A stretch of 64,000 bases of DNA, from positions 186,001-250,000 of the forward strand of contig CAVSDL010000007.1 of NCBI GenBank assembly GCA_963726775.1. Reading direction: 5' to 3'. The notes under the pieces were generated by a model, which saw only the letters and a program-made list of their open reading frames with translations, searched no databases and was not told the origin of the DNA. The position numbers were made by a program, and so were the translations under genes. Source of the DNA: CAIWHR01 sp963726775 (lineage in GTDB: Bacteria; Pseudomonadota; Gammaproteobacteria; Burkholderiales; Casimicrobiaceae). Positions 50,011 through 59,215 of the stretch are shown here, in pieces (the first letter of the stretch is position 1; every line of letters starts with the position of its first letter).

Positions 50011-50574
50011 ATGTTCCGTCCGCAGCGCCTTCCCGCCCTGTCCCTCGCGCTCTGCCTCGCGGCGGTCTCGTTGCCCGTCGCCGCGCAAAAGGGCGACGCC
50101 CCCCCGAAACCCGATACCTACATCTGTCCGCACACGACCGGCAGCGGCGCCGTCGATTGCTTCCTCAATGCGGTCGAGCACCTCTACACGATGTGCCGGC
50201 ACATAAAGAGCATCGAGATCATCGAATTCGGCTACGAGAAGTCGGACGAAGGCGTCAATGGCGCCAAGAGCGATTATTGCATCGACAAGCACAAACTCTC
50301 GATGACGCGTCCCTACCAGGCTGCGCTGCGCGAGGCCACCGGCAGCGGCCCCGCGGTGGACGGCCTGCGCGCCCTGCACGATTTCTGGCTGAAGGCTCTT
50401 GCCGAGCTCAAGTGGAATCCCGGTGAAAGCGATGACCAATACAAGTCGCGTGTCGTGTCGCCCTACGATGCCTTCCGCGATCGCGCGAATGCCGTCCGCA
50501 CGGCACTCGCCAGCGGCGGATCCAAGGGAACGGCGGCGGCCGCCGCGCCCGTGACCCGAAGCGGCAAGAACTGA
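50011..50574 (+). CDS. Periplasmic protein of unknown function
   Basis: A 187-residue protein with a signal peptide (ALSLALCLAAVSLPVAAQ) cut near residue 26. The mature part contains four cysteines at moderate spacing, in YICPH, DCFLNAVEHLYTMCRHIKSIE and DYCIDKH, which could pair as disulfides. The HLYTMCRHIKSIEIIEFGYEKSDEGVNG segment is repeated in uncharacterised betaproteobacterial proteins. I know no function. It ends at TGA 50572-50574, directly at the point where the dinG frame opens. Codon use is like the neighbours. Confidence 0.75.
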   Translation: MFRPQRLPALSLALCLAAVSLPVAAQKGDAPPKPDTYICPHTTGSGAVDCFLNAVEHLYTMCRHIKSIEIIEFGYEKSDEGVNGAKSDYCIDKHKLSMTRPYQAALREATGSGPAVDGLRALHDFWLKALAELKWNPGESDDQYKSRVVSPYDAFRDRANAVRTALASGGSKGTAAAAAPVTRSGKN

Positions 50575-52592
50575 TCCCCACGCCCCGCGCCACGACCGCG
50601 GCCGTTGACGAAACTCCGCCGGCCGCCCCGCTCGACGACGAACTCGCCGCGATCTTCGGCGACGGGGGCGCGCTGGCCCGTGCACTCCCCGGATTTCGTT
50701 TCCGCCCGCAGCAGCTCGCGATGGCCGAGGCAGTGGCGCAGGCAATCGCCGCGCGCGCGCCGCTCATCGCCGAGGCGGGAACGGGCACCGGCAAGACGTT
50801 CGCGTACCTCGTTCCCGCGCTGCTCTATGGCGGCAAGGTCATCGTATCCACCGGCACCAAGACGCTGCAGGACCAGCTTTTCCAGCGCGACCTTCCGCTC
50901 GTCCGCGCGGCGCTTGGCGTTCCGGTCACGCTCGCACTGCTGAAGGGTCGCGCGAATTACGTCTGTCATCACCATCTCGAACGCGCTGCCGCCGAGGGCC
51001 GGCTGCCCTCGCGCGACGACGCGCGACATTTGCCGAAGATCGTGGCGTTCTCGCGGGCGAGCGACACCGGCGACCGCGGCGAGCTCGCCGACGTGCCCGA
51101 GAACGCCTCCATCTGGCCGCTGGTCACGTCGACCCGCGACAACTGCCTCGGCGGCGATTGCCCGCACCACGCGGAGTGTTTCGTGCTGAAGGCGCGCAAG
51201 GCCGCGCTCGAAGCCGACGTCGTCGTCATCAACCACCATCTGTTCTTCGCCGACGTGATATTGCGCGACGAGGGGCTCGCCGAGCTCCTGCCCGCGTGCA
51301 ACACCATCATTCTCGATGAAGCACATCAGCTCCCCGACACGGCGACACTTTTTTTTGGCGAGCAGGTGACGGCAGGCCAGCTCGCGGAACTCGCGCGCGA
51401 CGCGGAGGTCGCGGCGCGGACCGATGCGCGCGAAGTCGCCGACCTGCCGGATGCCGTATCGGGCGTAGTCCCCGCCATCCGGAAGTTGCGCCTCGCGCTC
51501 GGCGACACGCCGGGCAAGATGGCGCAGGGCGTCGCCGCGGAGCGCGAAGGATTCAAGCCGGCGCTCTACGAGCTTGCCGCGGCGCTCGATCGCCTGGCGA
51601 CCGAACTCGGCCTGTTCGCCGAGCGCAGCGAGGATCTCGGCACCTGCGCGCGGCGCGCGACGGAGGCTTCCGCATGCCTTGCGCGCTGGTGCGCCGGCAT
51701 CGAAGGCACGGCCGTTCGCGTGCCTGCCGATGGCGAAGCATGGGTCCGCTGGGTCGATGTGACCCATCAGGGCTGGCAGCTTCACGCCTCGCCGCTGTCG
51801 ATCGCCGAGCTCTTCGCGAAACAGGTCGCGGATTCGGGCCGGGCGTGGATCTTCACATCGGCAACGCTCGCGGTGGGCCGCGATTTTTCGCTCTATCAGC
51901 GCGAGCTGGGTCTCGCCGACGCCGCGACCGGCTGCTGGGAGTCGCCGTTCGAATACGCGTCGCAGGCACTGCTCTACGTGCCGCGCGATCTCCCGCCGCC
52001 GAATTCGCGCGAGCACACCGAGGCGGTCGTCGCCGCCGCGCTGCCGGTTCTGAAGGCCAGCGGCGGGCGGGCGTTCCTGCTCTTCACCACGCTGCGCGCG
52101 CTCAATGTCGCGCGGGAGCTCCTGGCCGCGGCCTTCGAGCGCGACGGGCTCGACTGGCCGCTCCTCGCGCAGGGCGAGGGCTCGCGCAGCGAACTTCTGA
52201 TGCGCTTCCGCGAGCTGGGCAACGCGGTGTTGCTGGGCAGCGCGAGTTTCTGGGAAGGCGTGGACGTGCCGGGAAAGGCGTTGTCGGTGGTCATCATCGA
52301 CAAGCTGCCGTTCGCCCCGCCCGACGATCCGCTGCTGGCGGCCCGCCTCGAGCAGCTGCGCGACGACGGCGGCAATCCCTTCTTCGACTACCAATTGCCG
52401 CAGGCGGCGATTTCCTTGAAGCAGGGCGCCGGTCGGCTGATCCGGACCGAGACCGACCGCGGCGTGCTGATGATCTGCGACCCGCGATTGACCGACAAGC
52501 CCTACGGCAAGCGGATCTGGAAAAGCCTTCCGCCGATGCTGCGCACACGCGACATCGCGGAAGTCGAGGCGTTCTTCGCCCGCGCGGACTGA
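50571..52592 (+). CDS. dinG: ATP-dependent helicase, DinG/YoaA family, start codon unclear
   Basis: An XPD-like iron-sulfur DNA helicase. Walker A EAGTGTGKTFAYL is near residue 63, the four cysteines of the iron-sulfur cluster lie in the segment with NYVCHHH, DNCLGGDC and AECFV, the Walker B box is ILDEAHQLPDTAT and the last helicase motifs include QAAISLKQGAGRLIRTETDRG. The frame stays open upstream of the first ATG (50721) and contains the conserved Q-motif segment FRFRPQQLAM, so translation must start earlier. No ATG, GTG or TTG is in frame between 50571 and 50721; CTG 50571, overlapping the previous stop, is the best guess. Confidence 0.85.
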   Translation: MIPTPRATTAAVDETPPAAPLDDELAAIFGDGGALARALPGFRFRPQQLAMAEAVAQAIAARAPLIAEAGTGTGKTFAYLVPALLYGGKVIVSTGTKTLQDQLFQRDLPLVRAALGVPVTLALLKGRANYVCHHHLERAAAEGRLPSRDDARHLPKIVAFSRASDTGDRGELADVPENASIWPLVTSTRDNCLGGDCPHHAECFVLKARKAALEADVVVINHHLFFADVILRDEGLAELLPACNTIILDEAHQLPDTATLFFGEQVTAGQLAELARDAEVAARTDAREVADLPDAVSGVVPAIRKLRLALGDTPGKMAQGVAAEREGFKPALYELAAALDRLATELGLFAERSEDLGTCARRATEASACLARWCAGIEGTAVRVPADGEAWVRWVDVTHQGWQLHASPLSIAELFAKQVADSGRAWIFTSATLAVGRDFSLYQRELGLADAATGCWESPFEYASQALLYVPRDLPPPNSREHTEAVVAAALPVLKASGGRAFLLFTTLRALNVARELLAAAFERDGLDWPLLAQGEGSRSELLMRFRELGNAVLLGSASFWEGVDVPGKALSVVIIDKLPFAPPDDPLLAARLEQLRDDGGNPFFDYQLPQAAISLKQGAGRLIRTETDRGVLMICDPRLTDKPYGKRIWKSLPPMLRTRDIAEVEAFFARAD

Positions 52593-52638
52593 GCCGGGGC
52601 GTGGCCGGTGCGCTTCGGTCGCAACCCGCTTTGCTCTG

Positions 52639-53469
52639 CTACCAGAACTTCCACCACGGCTTGTCTGCGGTGTCGACTTGGGCGCTTTGCGGGAACGTCT
52701 GCTTCCGCACGCGCTCCGCGTCATCGCGCAGCTGCACGAGGCCGAGCTTGTCGTAGCTCTGCGCCAGGACAACGAGCGCATCCTGATTGGCCGCCGTCCG
52801 CGGGTAAGTCGTCAGCGCGATCTGCGCCCGGTTCACGGCGGCCACATACGCTCCGCGGCTGTAGTAATAGCGCGCGACCTTTACCTCGTAGCTTGCGAGC
52901 GCATTCGTCAGGTACCGCATCCGGTCGATCGAATCCTGGGTGTAGCGGCTATCGGGAAACTTGGTCGCGAGTTCCTTGAACGCCGCGAACGACTCGCGCA
53001 TGGCCTTCGGATCGCGCTCGGAGAGGTCGAGCTCGTACACATAGCCGAGGAGGCCCTGGTCCTCGCGGAAGTGGACGAGGCCCTTGAGGTAATACGCGTA
53101 GTCGACGTTGGGATGGTTCGGGTAGGTGCGGATGAAACGATCGCAGGCTGCGACCGACGCCGCGGTCTCGCCGGCGCGGTAGCTCGCATAAGCGGACTCG
53201 AGAATTGCCTGCTGCGCGTAGCGGCCGTACGGGAACCGCGCCTCGAGCGATTCGAAGAGCTTGACCGCCCGCGTATAATTTCCCTCGACCAGAGCTCCGT
53301 GCGCCTCGCTGTAGAGGCGGTCCGCCGTCCACGCCGACGTCTCGTCCTTCTGGACATCGGGAAGCAGGCCGCAGCCGCCAAGCGCGAACGCGAGCAGAAT
53401 TGCGGCGGCGAATCCGTGCCCACCGCCGCGACGGGCGATCCACGATGGCGAAAGCGGCAATCCGGGCAT
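52639..53469 (-). CDS. bamD: Outer-membrane assembly lipoprotein BamD
   Basis: A 276-residue outer-membrane lipoprotein of the beta-barrel assembly machine, essential in E. coli. The signal peptide ends at the lipobox ALGGC, with the acylated cysteine near residue 34. Five tetratricopeptide-like repeats follow, recognisable by LYSEAHGALVEGNYTRAVKLFESLEARFPYG, shown here in part, AQQAILESAYASYR, YYLKGLVHFRE and KFPDSRYTQDSIDRM. ATG 53469 gives the signal peptide; the longer frame is not coding. It is divergent from rluD over about 106 bases, a conserved neighbourhood in betaproteobacteria. Confidence 0.94.
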   Translation of the reverse strand: MPGLPLSPSWIARRGGGHGFAAAILLAFALGGCGLLPDVQKDETSAWTADRLYSEAHGALVEGNYTRAVKLFESLEARFPYGRYAQQAILESAYASYRAGETAASVAACDRFIRTYPNHPNVDYAYYLKGLVHFREDQGLLGYVYELDLSERDPKAMRESFAAFKELATKFPDSRYTQDSIDRMRYLTNALASYEVKVARYYYSRGAYVAAVNRAQIALTTYPRTAANQDALVVLAQSYDKLGLVQLRDDAERVRKQTFPQSAQVDTADKPWWKFW

Positions 53470-53575
53470 GCGCGTCTTGAAGTCCTGAACAATCGGGCGA
53501 TTATAACCGACCCCATGCCCCGCACCTGAGCTGCCATTGCCCGCCCGCCCCCCCCTGCCCGCCGGCCGGAATCGA

Positions 53576-54514
53576 ATGCGCCCGCCCGCAGTACGCGACG
53601 CCCCCGCCGTGCACGCGCTGACGCTTCCCGACACCGCCGCAGGCCGGCGCTTCGACGCGGAACTCGCCCGCGCGCTGCCGCAATACTCGCGCAGCCGGCT
53701 CAGGGCATGGATCGATGCGGGACGCGTGACCCTGGATGGCCACGGCGCCGACCCGACGCAGAAGGTCTGGGGCGGCGAACAGGTCATCGTGCGCGCAGAA
53801 GGCGATCCGCAGGAGACTGCATTCGCGCCTCAGGCGATCGCGCTGGCAATCGTCTACGAGGACGATACGCTGATCGTGCTCGACAAGCCCGCGGGCCTTG
53901 TCGTGCACCCGGGCGCCGGCAATCGGGACGGGACGATGCAGAACGCACTGCTCTACCACGCGCCGCAGCTCGCCGGCGTGCCGCGCGCCGGCATCGTCCA
54001 TCGCCTCGACAAGGATACCGGCGGATTGCTGGTCGTCGCGAAGACCCTCGAAGCGCAGACGGCGCTCGTGCGGCAGTTGCAAGCACGCACGGTAAAGCGC
54101 GAATACCTCGCGCTCGCCGCCGGCGACATCGCCAAGGGCGGGATTGTGGATGCCCCGATAGGCCGGCATCCGACCCGGCGCACGACCATGGCCGTCGTCA
54201 CCACGGGCAAGCCGGCGCGCACGCACTACGACGTGGTTGAACGGTTCGGTGCCGCGACGCTGCTCTGGTGCCGGCTCGAATCGGGCCGCACGCACCAGAT
54301 CCGGGTGCATCTGGCATCGCTCGGCCATCCGCTGGTCGGAGATCCGGTGTACGGCAAGAAGACCCCGGTGCCGTTCGGACGCCAGGCGCTGCACGCGGCG
54401 CGGCTCGCGCTCGACCATCCGAAGAGCGGCGCGGCGTGCGCATGGGAATCGCCATTGCCCCGGGATTTCGCGCAGCTTCTGGACAGCTTGCGCGCGCCGA
54501 CACGACAACCGTGA
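53576..54514 (+). CDS. rluD: Ribosomal large subunit pseudouridine synthase RluD
   Basis: A 312-residue pseudouridine synthase for helix 69 of 23S rRNA. An N-terminal S4 domain (about 35-85, with SRLRAWIDAGRVTLDG) is followed by the catalytic domain, with the active-site aspartate in GIVHRLDKDTGG near residue 144 and the later LESGRTHQIRVHLASLGHP. ATG 53576 gives a normal N-terminus; TTG 53537 is possible. pgeF follows after 22 bases, the usual gene order bamD < > rluD-pgeF. Confidence 0.94.
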   Translation: MRPPAVRDAPAVHALTLPDTAAGRRFDAELARALPQYSRSRLRAWIDAGRVTLDGHGADPTQKVWGGEQVIVRAEGDPQETAFAPQAIALAIVYEDDTLIVLDKPAGLVVHPGAGNRDGTMQNALLYHAPQLAGVPRAGIVHRLDKDTGGLLVVAKTLEAQTALVRQLQARTVKREYLALAAGDIAKGGIVDAPIGRHPTRRTTMAVVTTGKPARTHYDVVERFGAATLLWCRLESGRTHQIRVHLASLGHPLVGDPVYGKKTPVPFGRQALHAARLALDHPKSGAACAWESPLPRDFAQLLDSLRAPTRQP

Positions 54515-54536
54515 CCGGTGCCAGGCGGCGGACGCG

Positions 54537-55334
54537 ATGAGCGGCGTGCGGGAAATCCCGCTCGCGGAACGACTTCGCGCCGCGGACCTCGACTGGATCG
54601 TTCCGGGCTGGCCGGTACCCCTGGGTATCAGCGCGCTCGTCACCACCCGAGCGGGCGGCTCCAGCCGCGGCCCGTATGCGACGATGAACCTCGGGCAGCG
54701 TACCCACGACGATCCGGTCGCAGTGACCTCGAACCACCGCCGCCTCGACGCTTTCCTGCCGGCGCCACCGACATGGCTCGAACAGGTGCACGGCACCGCG
54801 GTCGCCGTGCTTGGCAAGCCGATGGGGGTCCGGCGGCCCGTCGCCGACGCGGCCGTCACCCGCGAACGCGGCGTCGTCTGCGCGGTGCAGGTCGCCGACT
54901 GCCTCCCGGTGCTGTTCGCCGATCGCCGGGGCAGCGTGGTCGGCGTCGCGCACGCAGGCTGGCGCGGTCTCGCCGCCGGCGTCCTCAATATGACGGTCGC
55001 GGCGCTGGGTGACCTCGGCGCCAGCCCTAGCGATCTGGTCGCCTGGCTTGGCCCCGCGATCGGACCGAGCGCATTCGAGGTTGGCGAAGATGTCCGCGAC
55101 GCATTCGAAGTGCGCGATCCCGGGGCGCATGCGTGCTTCGTCCCGAGTCGCGACGGCAAGTGGCTGGCCGATCTCTACGGTCTCGCGCGGCGGCAGCTTG
55201 CGGGCGCGGAGGTCACGCATGTAAGCGGCGGCGGCTACTGCACCCGGACCGACGCGGCACGCTTCTTTTCATATCGGCGCGAGCGCGAGTCCGGGCGCAT
55301 GGCGGCACTGGCGTGGCTGGCGCCGCACGTATAA
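54537..55334 (+). CDS. pgeF: Peptidoglycan editing factor PgeF (YfiH)
   Basis: A 265-residue protein of the YfiH/laccase-domain family, which clears wrongly built peptidoglycan precursors (L-Ala/L-Ser confusion) in E. coli. The zinc and copper-like site residues are visible in WLEQVHGT near residue 82, VADCLPVLF near residue 120 and VAHAGWRGLAAG near residue 138, then SFEVG-like AFEVGEDV and the end motif RFFSYRRERESGR. ATG 54537 is the family start. It follows rluD and was probably always its operon partner. Confidence 0.93.
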   Translation: MSGVREIPLAERLRAADLDWIVPGWPVPLGISALVTTRAGGSSRGPYATMNLGQRTHDDPVAVTSNHRRLDAFLPAPPTWLEQVHGTAVAVLGKPMGVRRPVADAAVTRERGVVCAVQVADCLPVLFADRRGSVVGVAHAGWRGLAAGVLNMTVAALGDLGASPSDLVAWLGPAIGPSAFEVGEDVRDAFEVRDPGAHACFVPSRDGKWLADLYGLARRQLAGAEVTHVSGGGYCTRTDAARFFSYRRERESGRMAALAWLAPHV

Positions 55335-55419
55335 TGCAGCGCGCTCCCGCCCGCCGGCCGCCGGGCCGCTCTTTCACGACGGCGCGGTCGTTTCTCCTCC
55401 ACCCTCCCGTGAGCCCACC

Positions 55420-56214
55420 GTGACCATACTCGCCGAGATCACGCTCGCCACGCTGGCCGGCGGCGTGCTGGCAACGATGGCCGCCGCCGGCACGCTGGCG
55501 CTGCATCCGTCGTGGATATCGCGACTCGTTTCGTTCGCCGTCGGCGCGCTGCTCGGCGCCGTGTTCCTCGAATTGTTGCCGCATGCGCTCGAAACGGGCG
55601 GCGCCGAGCGCGTGATGATCACCGTGCTCGCCGGCCTGCTGTCGTTCTTCCTGCTCGAAAAGCTCGTGCTCTGGCGGCACGCGCACGGGCACGCCCTGCA
55701 CCGGGACGATTCGGAAGAGACCGAGCACGCGCATGCGCTGCACGTCCACGGCGGCGCCGATCAGGGGCGCTCGGGGCTGATGATCCTGATCGGGACCAGC
55801 GTCCACAACTTCTGCGACGGCGTGGTGATCGCTGCATCGTTCCTGGCCGACACCAAGCTCGGCGTCGCGGCGACCGTCGCGATCGTCGCCCACGCCGTGC
55901 CACAGCAGGTGGGCGATTTCGCGGTGCTCGTCCATTCGGGATTCACCCGCGCCCGCGCCTTCGCCTACAACGTCACCGCGGGCATCGCAACGCTTGTCGG
56001 CGGCCTCGCGGGCTACTACGCGCTCGCCGGGATGCAGCAGATCCTGCCGGCCGTGCTCGCCATCGCGGCGGCGAGCCTGCTCTATGTTGCGGTCGCCGAC
56101 CTGATTCCCAGCCTGCATCGCCGCTCCGAGCCGATCGAAACCGTCAAGCAAATGGCGTTGATCGGCCTCGGCGTCGCCGTCATCGCGGTGGCGCACGCGC
56201 TGCTCGAGCCCTGA
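55420..56214 (+). CDS. ZIP-family metal transporter
   Basis: A 264-residue inner-membrane metal transporter with eight hydrophobic segments. The family metal motifs are in helix 4 (TSVHNFCDGVVIAASF) and helix 5 (VAHAVPQQVGDFAVL); a His-rich cytoplasmic loop, with HAHGHALH and EHAHALHVH, precedes helix 4. This suggests zinc or another divalent ion, probably by analogy import, but direction and ion are not shown by sequence. The start is GTG 55420; a weak hairpin precedes it. It lies on the same strand as pgeF and before phaC. Confidence 0.92.
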   Translation: MTILAEITLATLAGGVLATMAAAGTLALHPSWISRLVSFAVGALLGAVFLELLPHALETGGAERVMITVLAGLLSFFLLEKLVLWRHAHGHALHRDDSEETEHAHALHVHGGADQGRSGLMILIGTSVHNFCDGVVIAASFLADTKLGVAATVAIVAHAVPQQVGDFAVLVHSGFTRARAFAYNVTAGIATLVGGLAGYYALAGMQQILPAVLAIAAASLLYVAVADLIPSLHRRSEPIETVKQMALIGLGVAVIAVAHALLEP

Positions 56215-56356
56215 CCCGCGCGCCGTTCGGCGTTGTCGGGACCGCGCGGGCGCGATACCATCGCGCGACCTGCCGCATCCGCGCGGAAACCGGGCCTGGC
56301 GCCGACGCTGCCGCCATCGTTTCCGTCTCCTCCGATATCCTGATCCGCTGGCGCGT

Positions 56357-58156
56357 ATGTCATCCGGCCCCACCCCCGATCCGCAGCCGTTGCCGAATCT
56401 CGCCGACGGTTGGCGGCAGGCCGGCGCGCAGTGGGCGCAATGGTGGATGCAGGTGAGCCCGCCGCACGCTGCCGCATCGGGAACCGCGGCCCCTGCACGG
56501 AGCGCAGCCCACGCGGCACCTTCACCCGGCGCCGGATTCGGGCCGATCGACCCGCAGGCACTGACGGCGCTCCACGCACGGTACCGGCCGCGCTGGGAGG
56601 CGCTCTGGGCTGCCGCACAGGCGGCGCTTGACGCGGGACCGGCTGCGGCCGCCGTGCTGCCGGAAGTCGTGGCGGCTGCCGCCGGCGATCGCCGCTTTGT
56701 CGCGCGCGAGTGGCGCGAACTGCCCTACTTCGCGCTGATGAAACAGGGATATCTCCTCGCCAGCGAATACGCCGCGGACCTCACCGCGCTCGTGCCGCTT
56801 GCCGCGCACGACAAGGTCCGGCTCGCGTTCATGGTGCGGCAATACCTCGACGCGATCGCGCCTTCGAATTTCGCCGCGACCAACCCCGAAGTACTGGGCC
56901 GCGCCCTCGCCACGGACGGCACGAGCCTGGCGCAGGGCGTGGCGAATCTCCTCGGCGACGTCGATAAGGGCCGCATTTCGATGAGCGACGACCGGGCGTT
57001 TGCCGTGGGCCGCAACCTCGCCGTGACGTCCGGCGAGGTCGTGTTCCGCAACGAATTGATCGAATTGATCCAGTACGCGCCGGCGACGACGGAGGTGCGC
57101 AGGCGGCCGCTCGTCATCGTGCCGCCGTGCATCAACAAGTACTACATCCTCGATCTGCAGCCGGATAATTCCTTCGTCCGCTGGGCCGTCGGCGAAGGGC
57201 ACACGGTTTTCATGATCTCGTGGCGAAACATTCCGCCCGAGCTCGGGCGCACCGAATGGGACGACTACATCGAGGACGGCGTGCTGCCGGCGATCCGCGC
57301 CGCGAAAGCCATTTCCGAGAGCCCGACGGTCAACGTGCTGGGCTTCTGCGTCGGGGGCACGCTGCTCGCGTGCGCGCTGGCGGTGGCGGCGGCGCGCAGG
57401 GACCGCAGCGTCGAAAGCGCGACGTTTCTCACGACGATGCTGGACTTCGCGGACCCCGGCGAGATCGGCGTCTACGTGTCGCGGGAAATGCTCGCGGCGC
57501 GCGAGGCGGCGCTGCTGGCCGGCCAGCGCATCCAGGGCAGCGAGCTCGCCGGCGCCTTCGCGAGCCTCCGCGCCAACGACCTCGTCTGGAACTACGTCGT
57601 ACGGAACTACCTCAAGGGCGAAACGCCCCCGGCATTCGACCTCCTGCACTGGAACGGCGATTCGGCCAATCTGCCAGGGCCGATGTACGTCTACTACCTG
57701 CGGAACATGTATCTCGACAACAAGCTGCGCGAATCCGGCGCGCTGACGATGGCCGGCGAGCGGATCGACCTCGCGCGCGTGGCGATGCCGGCGTACGTCT
57801 ACGCGTCGCACGAGGATCACATCGTGCCGTGGCGCTCGGCGTATCGGAGCACCGTTCTGCTCGGCGGCGACGCGACGTTCGTCATGGGGGCGTCCGGCCA
57901 CATCGCCGGCGTCATCAATCCGCCGGACGCGAAACGCCGCCACTACTGGATCAATGATCTCCTCACCGAGGTTGCCGACGACTGGCTTGCGCGCGCCGCG
58001 CGCCACCCGGGCAGCTGGTGGCCGCATTGGGGCGCGTGGCTCGCGCCGCATGGCGGCGCCCGGAGGAAGGCGCCGCGGCATGCAGGGAACGACGACTACC
58101 CTCCTCTTGCGCCGGCGCCAGGATCGTACGTGCGGGAGCCCTCAGACTCGCGGTGA
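56357..58156 (+). CDS. phaC: Class I polyhydroxyalkanoate synthase PhaC
   Basis: A 599-residue PHA polymerase. The lipase-like box GFCVGG has the active-site cysteine at about residue 331, the catalytic aspartate is in ASHEDHIVPW near residue 485 and the histidine in GASGHIAGVINPP near residue 515. The N-terminal PHA_synthase_I part runs to about residue 170 with NFAATNPEVL. It has a low-complexity Ala/Pro N-terminus (30-65) and a basic C-terminal tail. ATG 56357 is used. Neither phaA, phaB nor phasin genes lie directly beside it; the FabG/PhaB-like gene is 6.5 kb upstream. Confidence 0.94.
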   Translation: MSSGPTPDPQPLPNLADGWRQAGAQWAQWWMQVSPPHAAASGTAAPARSAAHAAPSPGAGFGPIDPQALTALHARYRPRWEALWAAAQAALDAGPAAAAVLPEVVAAAAGDRRFVAREWRELPYFALMKQGYLLASEYAADLTALVPLAAHDKVRLAFMVRQYLDAIAPSNFAATNPEVLGRALATDGTSLAQGVANLLGDVDKGRISMSDDRAFAVGRNLAVTSGEVVFRNELIELIQYAPATTEVRRRPLVIVPPCINKYYILDLQPDNSFVRWAVGEGHTVFMISWRNIPPELGRTEWDDYIEDGVLPAIRAAKAISESPTVNVLGFCVGGTLLACALAVAAARRDRSVESATFLTTMLDFADPGEIGVYVSREMLAAREAALLAGQRIQGSELAGAFASLRANDLVWNYVVRNYLKGETPPAFDLLHWNGDSANLPGPMYVYYLRNMYLDNKLRESGALTMAGERIDLARVAMPAYVYASHEDHIVPWRSAYRSTVLLGGDATFVMGASGHIAGVINPPDAKRRHYWINDLLTEVADDWLARAARHPGSWWPHWGAWLAPHGGARRKAPRHAGNDDYPPLAPAPGSYVREPSDSR

Positions 58157-58199
58157 ACGCGTCGCAATGGCATGCGGCGCGGAATGCGCCGAACGTTTC

Positions 58200-59201
58200 C
58201 TAGAGGGCCGCGACGGAGAACGCCTCGGCGGTGCCGCGCCGCAGCGCGTTGCGCAGCGGGCGTCCGAATGCCGGCACGTCGAGCTCGAACACGTCGCCCG
58301 GCAGCGAGCGCACGCCTTCCGCGAAGCTCAGTACGGCCGCCCCGAAAAAGTGACAGTGCACGAATCCGGGCTGTCGGAACATCGGATACTTGAAGTGATG
58401 GTGCTCGAGGTTGGCGAGCGAATGCGACATGTGATCCTCGCCGCTCAGGAATTCGGCTTGCCACCGGACCGCACCTTCCCGGATCACGCGCGAAATCCCG
58501 CGCACCGATGCCGGCAGGTCGCCGAGCAGGAGTTCGGGGCCGATCGAGCATTCGCGCAGCTTCGAATGCGCGCCGTAAAGATAGTTCTGCTCCTCGACGA
58601 GATGATCGGAGAACTCGTTGCCGATCACGTACCCGATGCGCCGCGGGCGCCCCGCATCGTCGACGATATAGACGCCCGCAATCTCGGCTTCTTCGCCGCC
58701 GTAGAGCCCGAACGCCGGAATCGTCAGCGGCGCGCCGGGAGGCACGATGCAGGTGCCGTCACCCTTGTAGAACCATTCCGGCTGCACGCCGGTCTCGCCG
58801 GGGCCGGGCTTGCCGTGTTCCAGGCCGAGCCGGAACATCTTCATCGAGTCCGACAGCGTCGCCGGTGGCGCGCCCGGCGCGTGCGCGTGATGCATCGCGT
58901 CGCGCGCCGCGGCGCTGCCCAGATGCGTGATGCCGGTGCCCGACACCAGCAGATGCGCAGGATCCGGGTGGTCGATGGGCGTGCCCAGGCGCCCCTCGCG
59001 TTCCACCGCATCGTAGTCCTCCTGCGAGGCAAGCGCGCAATCCCGGACCAGGTCGGCGAGCCGGCGATCGCGCCGCATGGATGCCTGGGCCAGCTCGAAC
59101 ACCGTATCGAAACCCGCGAGCACACGAAGCGTGTTGCCGTCCTCGCTCACGCACGCCACATGCCGATGTCCGTCTTTGCCGCGCAGCTGCGCCAGTCGCA
59201 T
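58200..59201 (-). CDS. AraD1-family sugar acid lyase/dehydratase (GguC-like)
   Basis: A 333-residue protein of the fumarylacetoacetate hydrolase-like AraD1 family, known from L-arabinose and related oxidative pathways. Landmarks are the N-terminal MRLAQLRGKDGHRHVAC, the PEWFYKGDG loop near residue 152, GEEAEIAGVYIVDD and GYVIGNEFSDHLVEEQNYLYGAHSKLRECS near 195-225, with the two acidic metal ligands of this fold. In a similar pathway it would act on a 2-keto-3-deoxy acid. It is the last gene of the regulator-SDR-SMP30-AraD1 operon, starting 14 bases after the lactonase stop. Confidence 0.88.
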   Translation of the reverse strand: MRLAQLRGKDGHRHVACVSEDGNTLRVLAGFDTVFELAQASMRRDRRLADLVRDCALASQEDYDAVEREGRLGTPIDHPDPAHLLVSGTGITHLGSAAARDAMHHAHAPGAPPATLSDSMKMFRLGLEHGKPGPGETGVQPEWFYKGDGTCIVPPGAPLTIPAFGLYGGEEAEIAGVYIVDDAGRPRRIGYVIGNEFSDHLVEEQNYLYGAHSKLRECSIGPELLLGDLPASVRGISRVIREGAVRWQAEFLSGEDHMSHSLANLEHHHFKYPMFRQPGFVHCHFFGAAVLSFAEGVRSLPGDVFELDVPAFGRPLRNALRRGTAEAFSVAAL

Positions 59202-59215
59202 TCGCCGTCTCCCCG

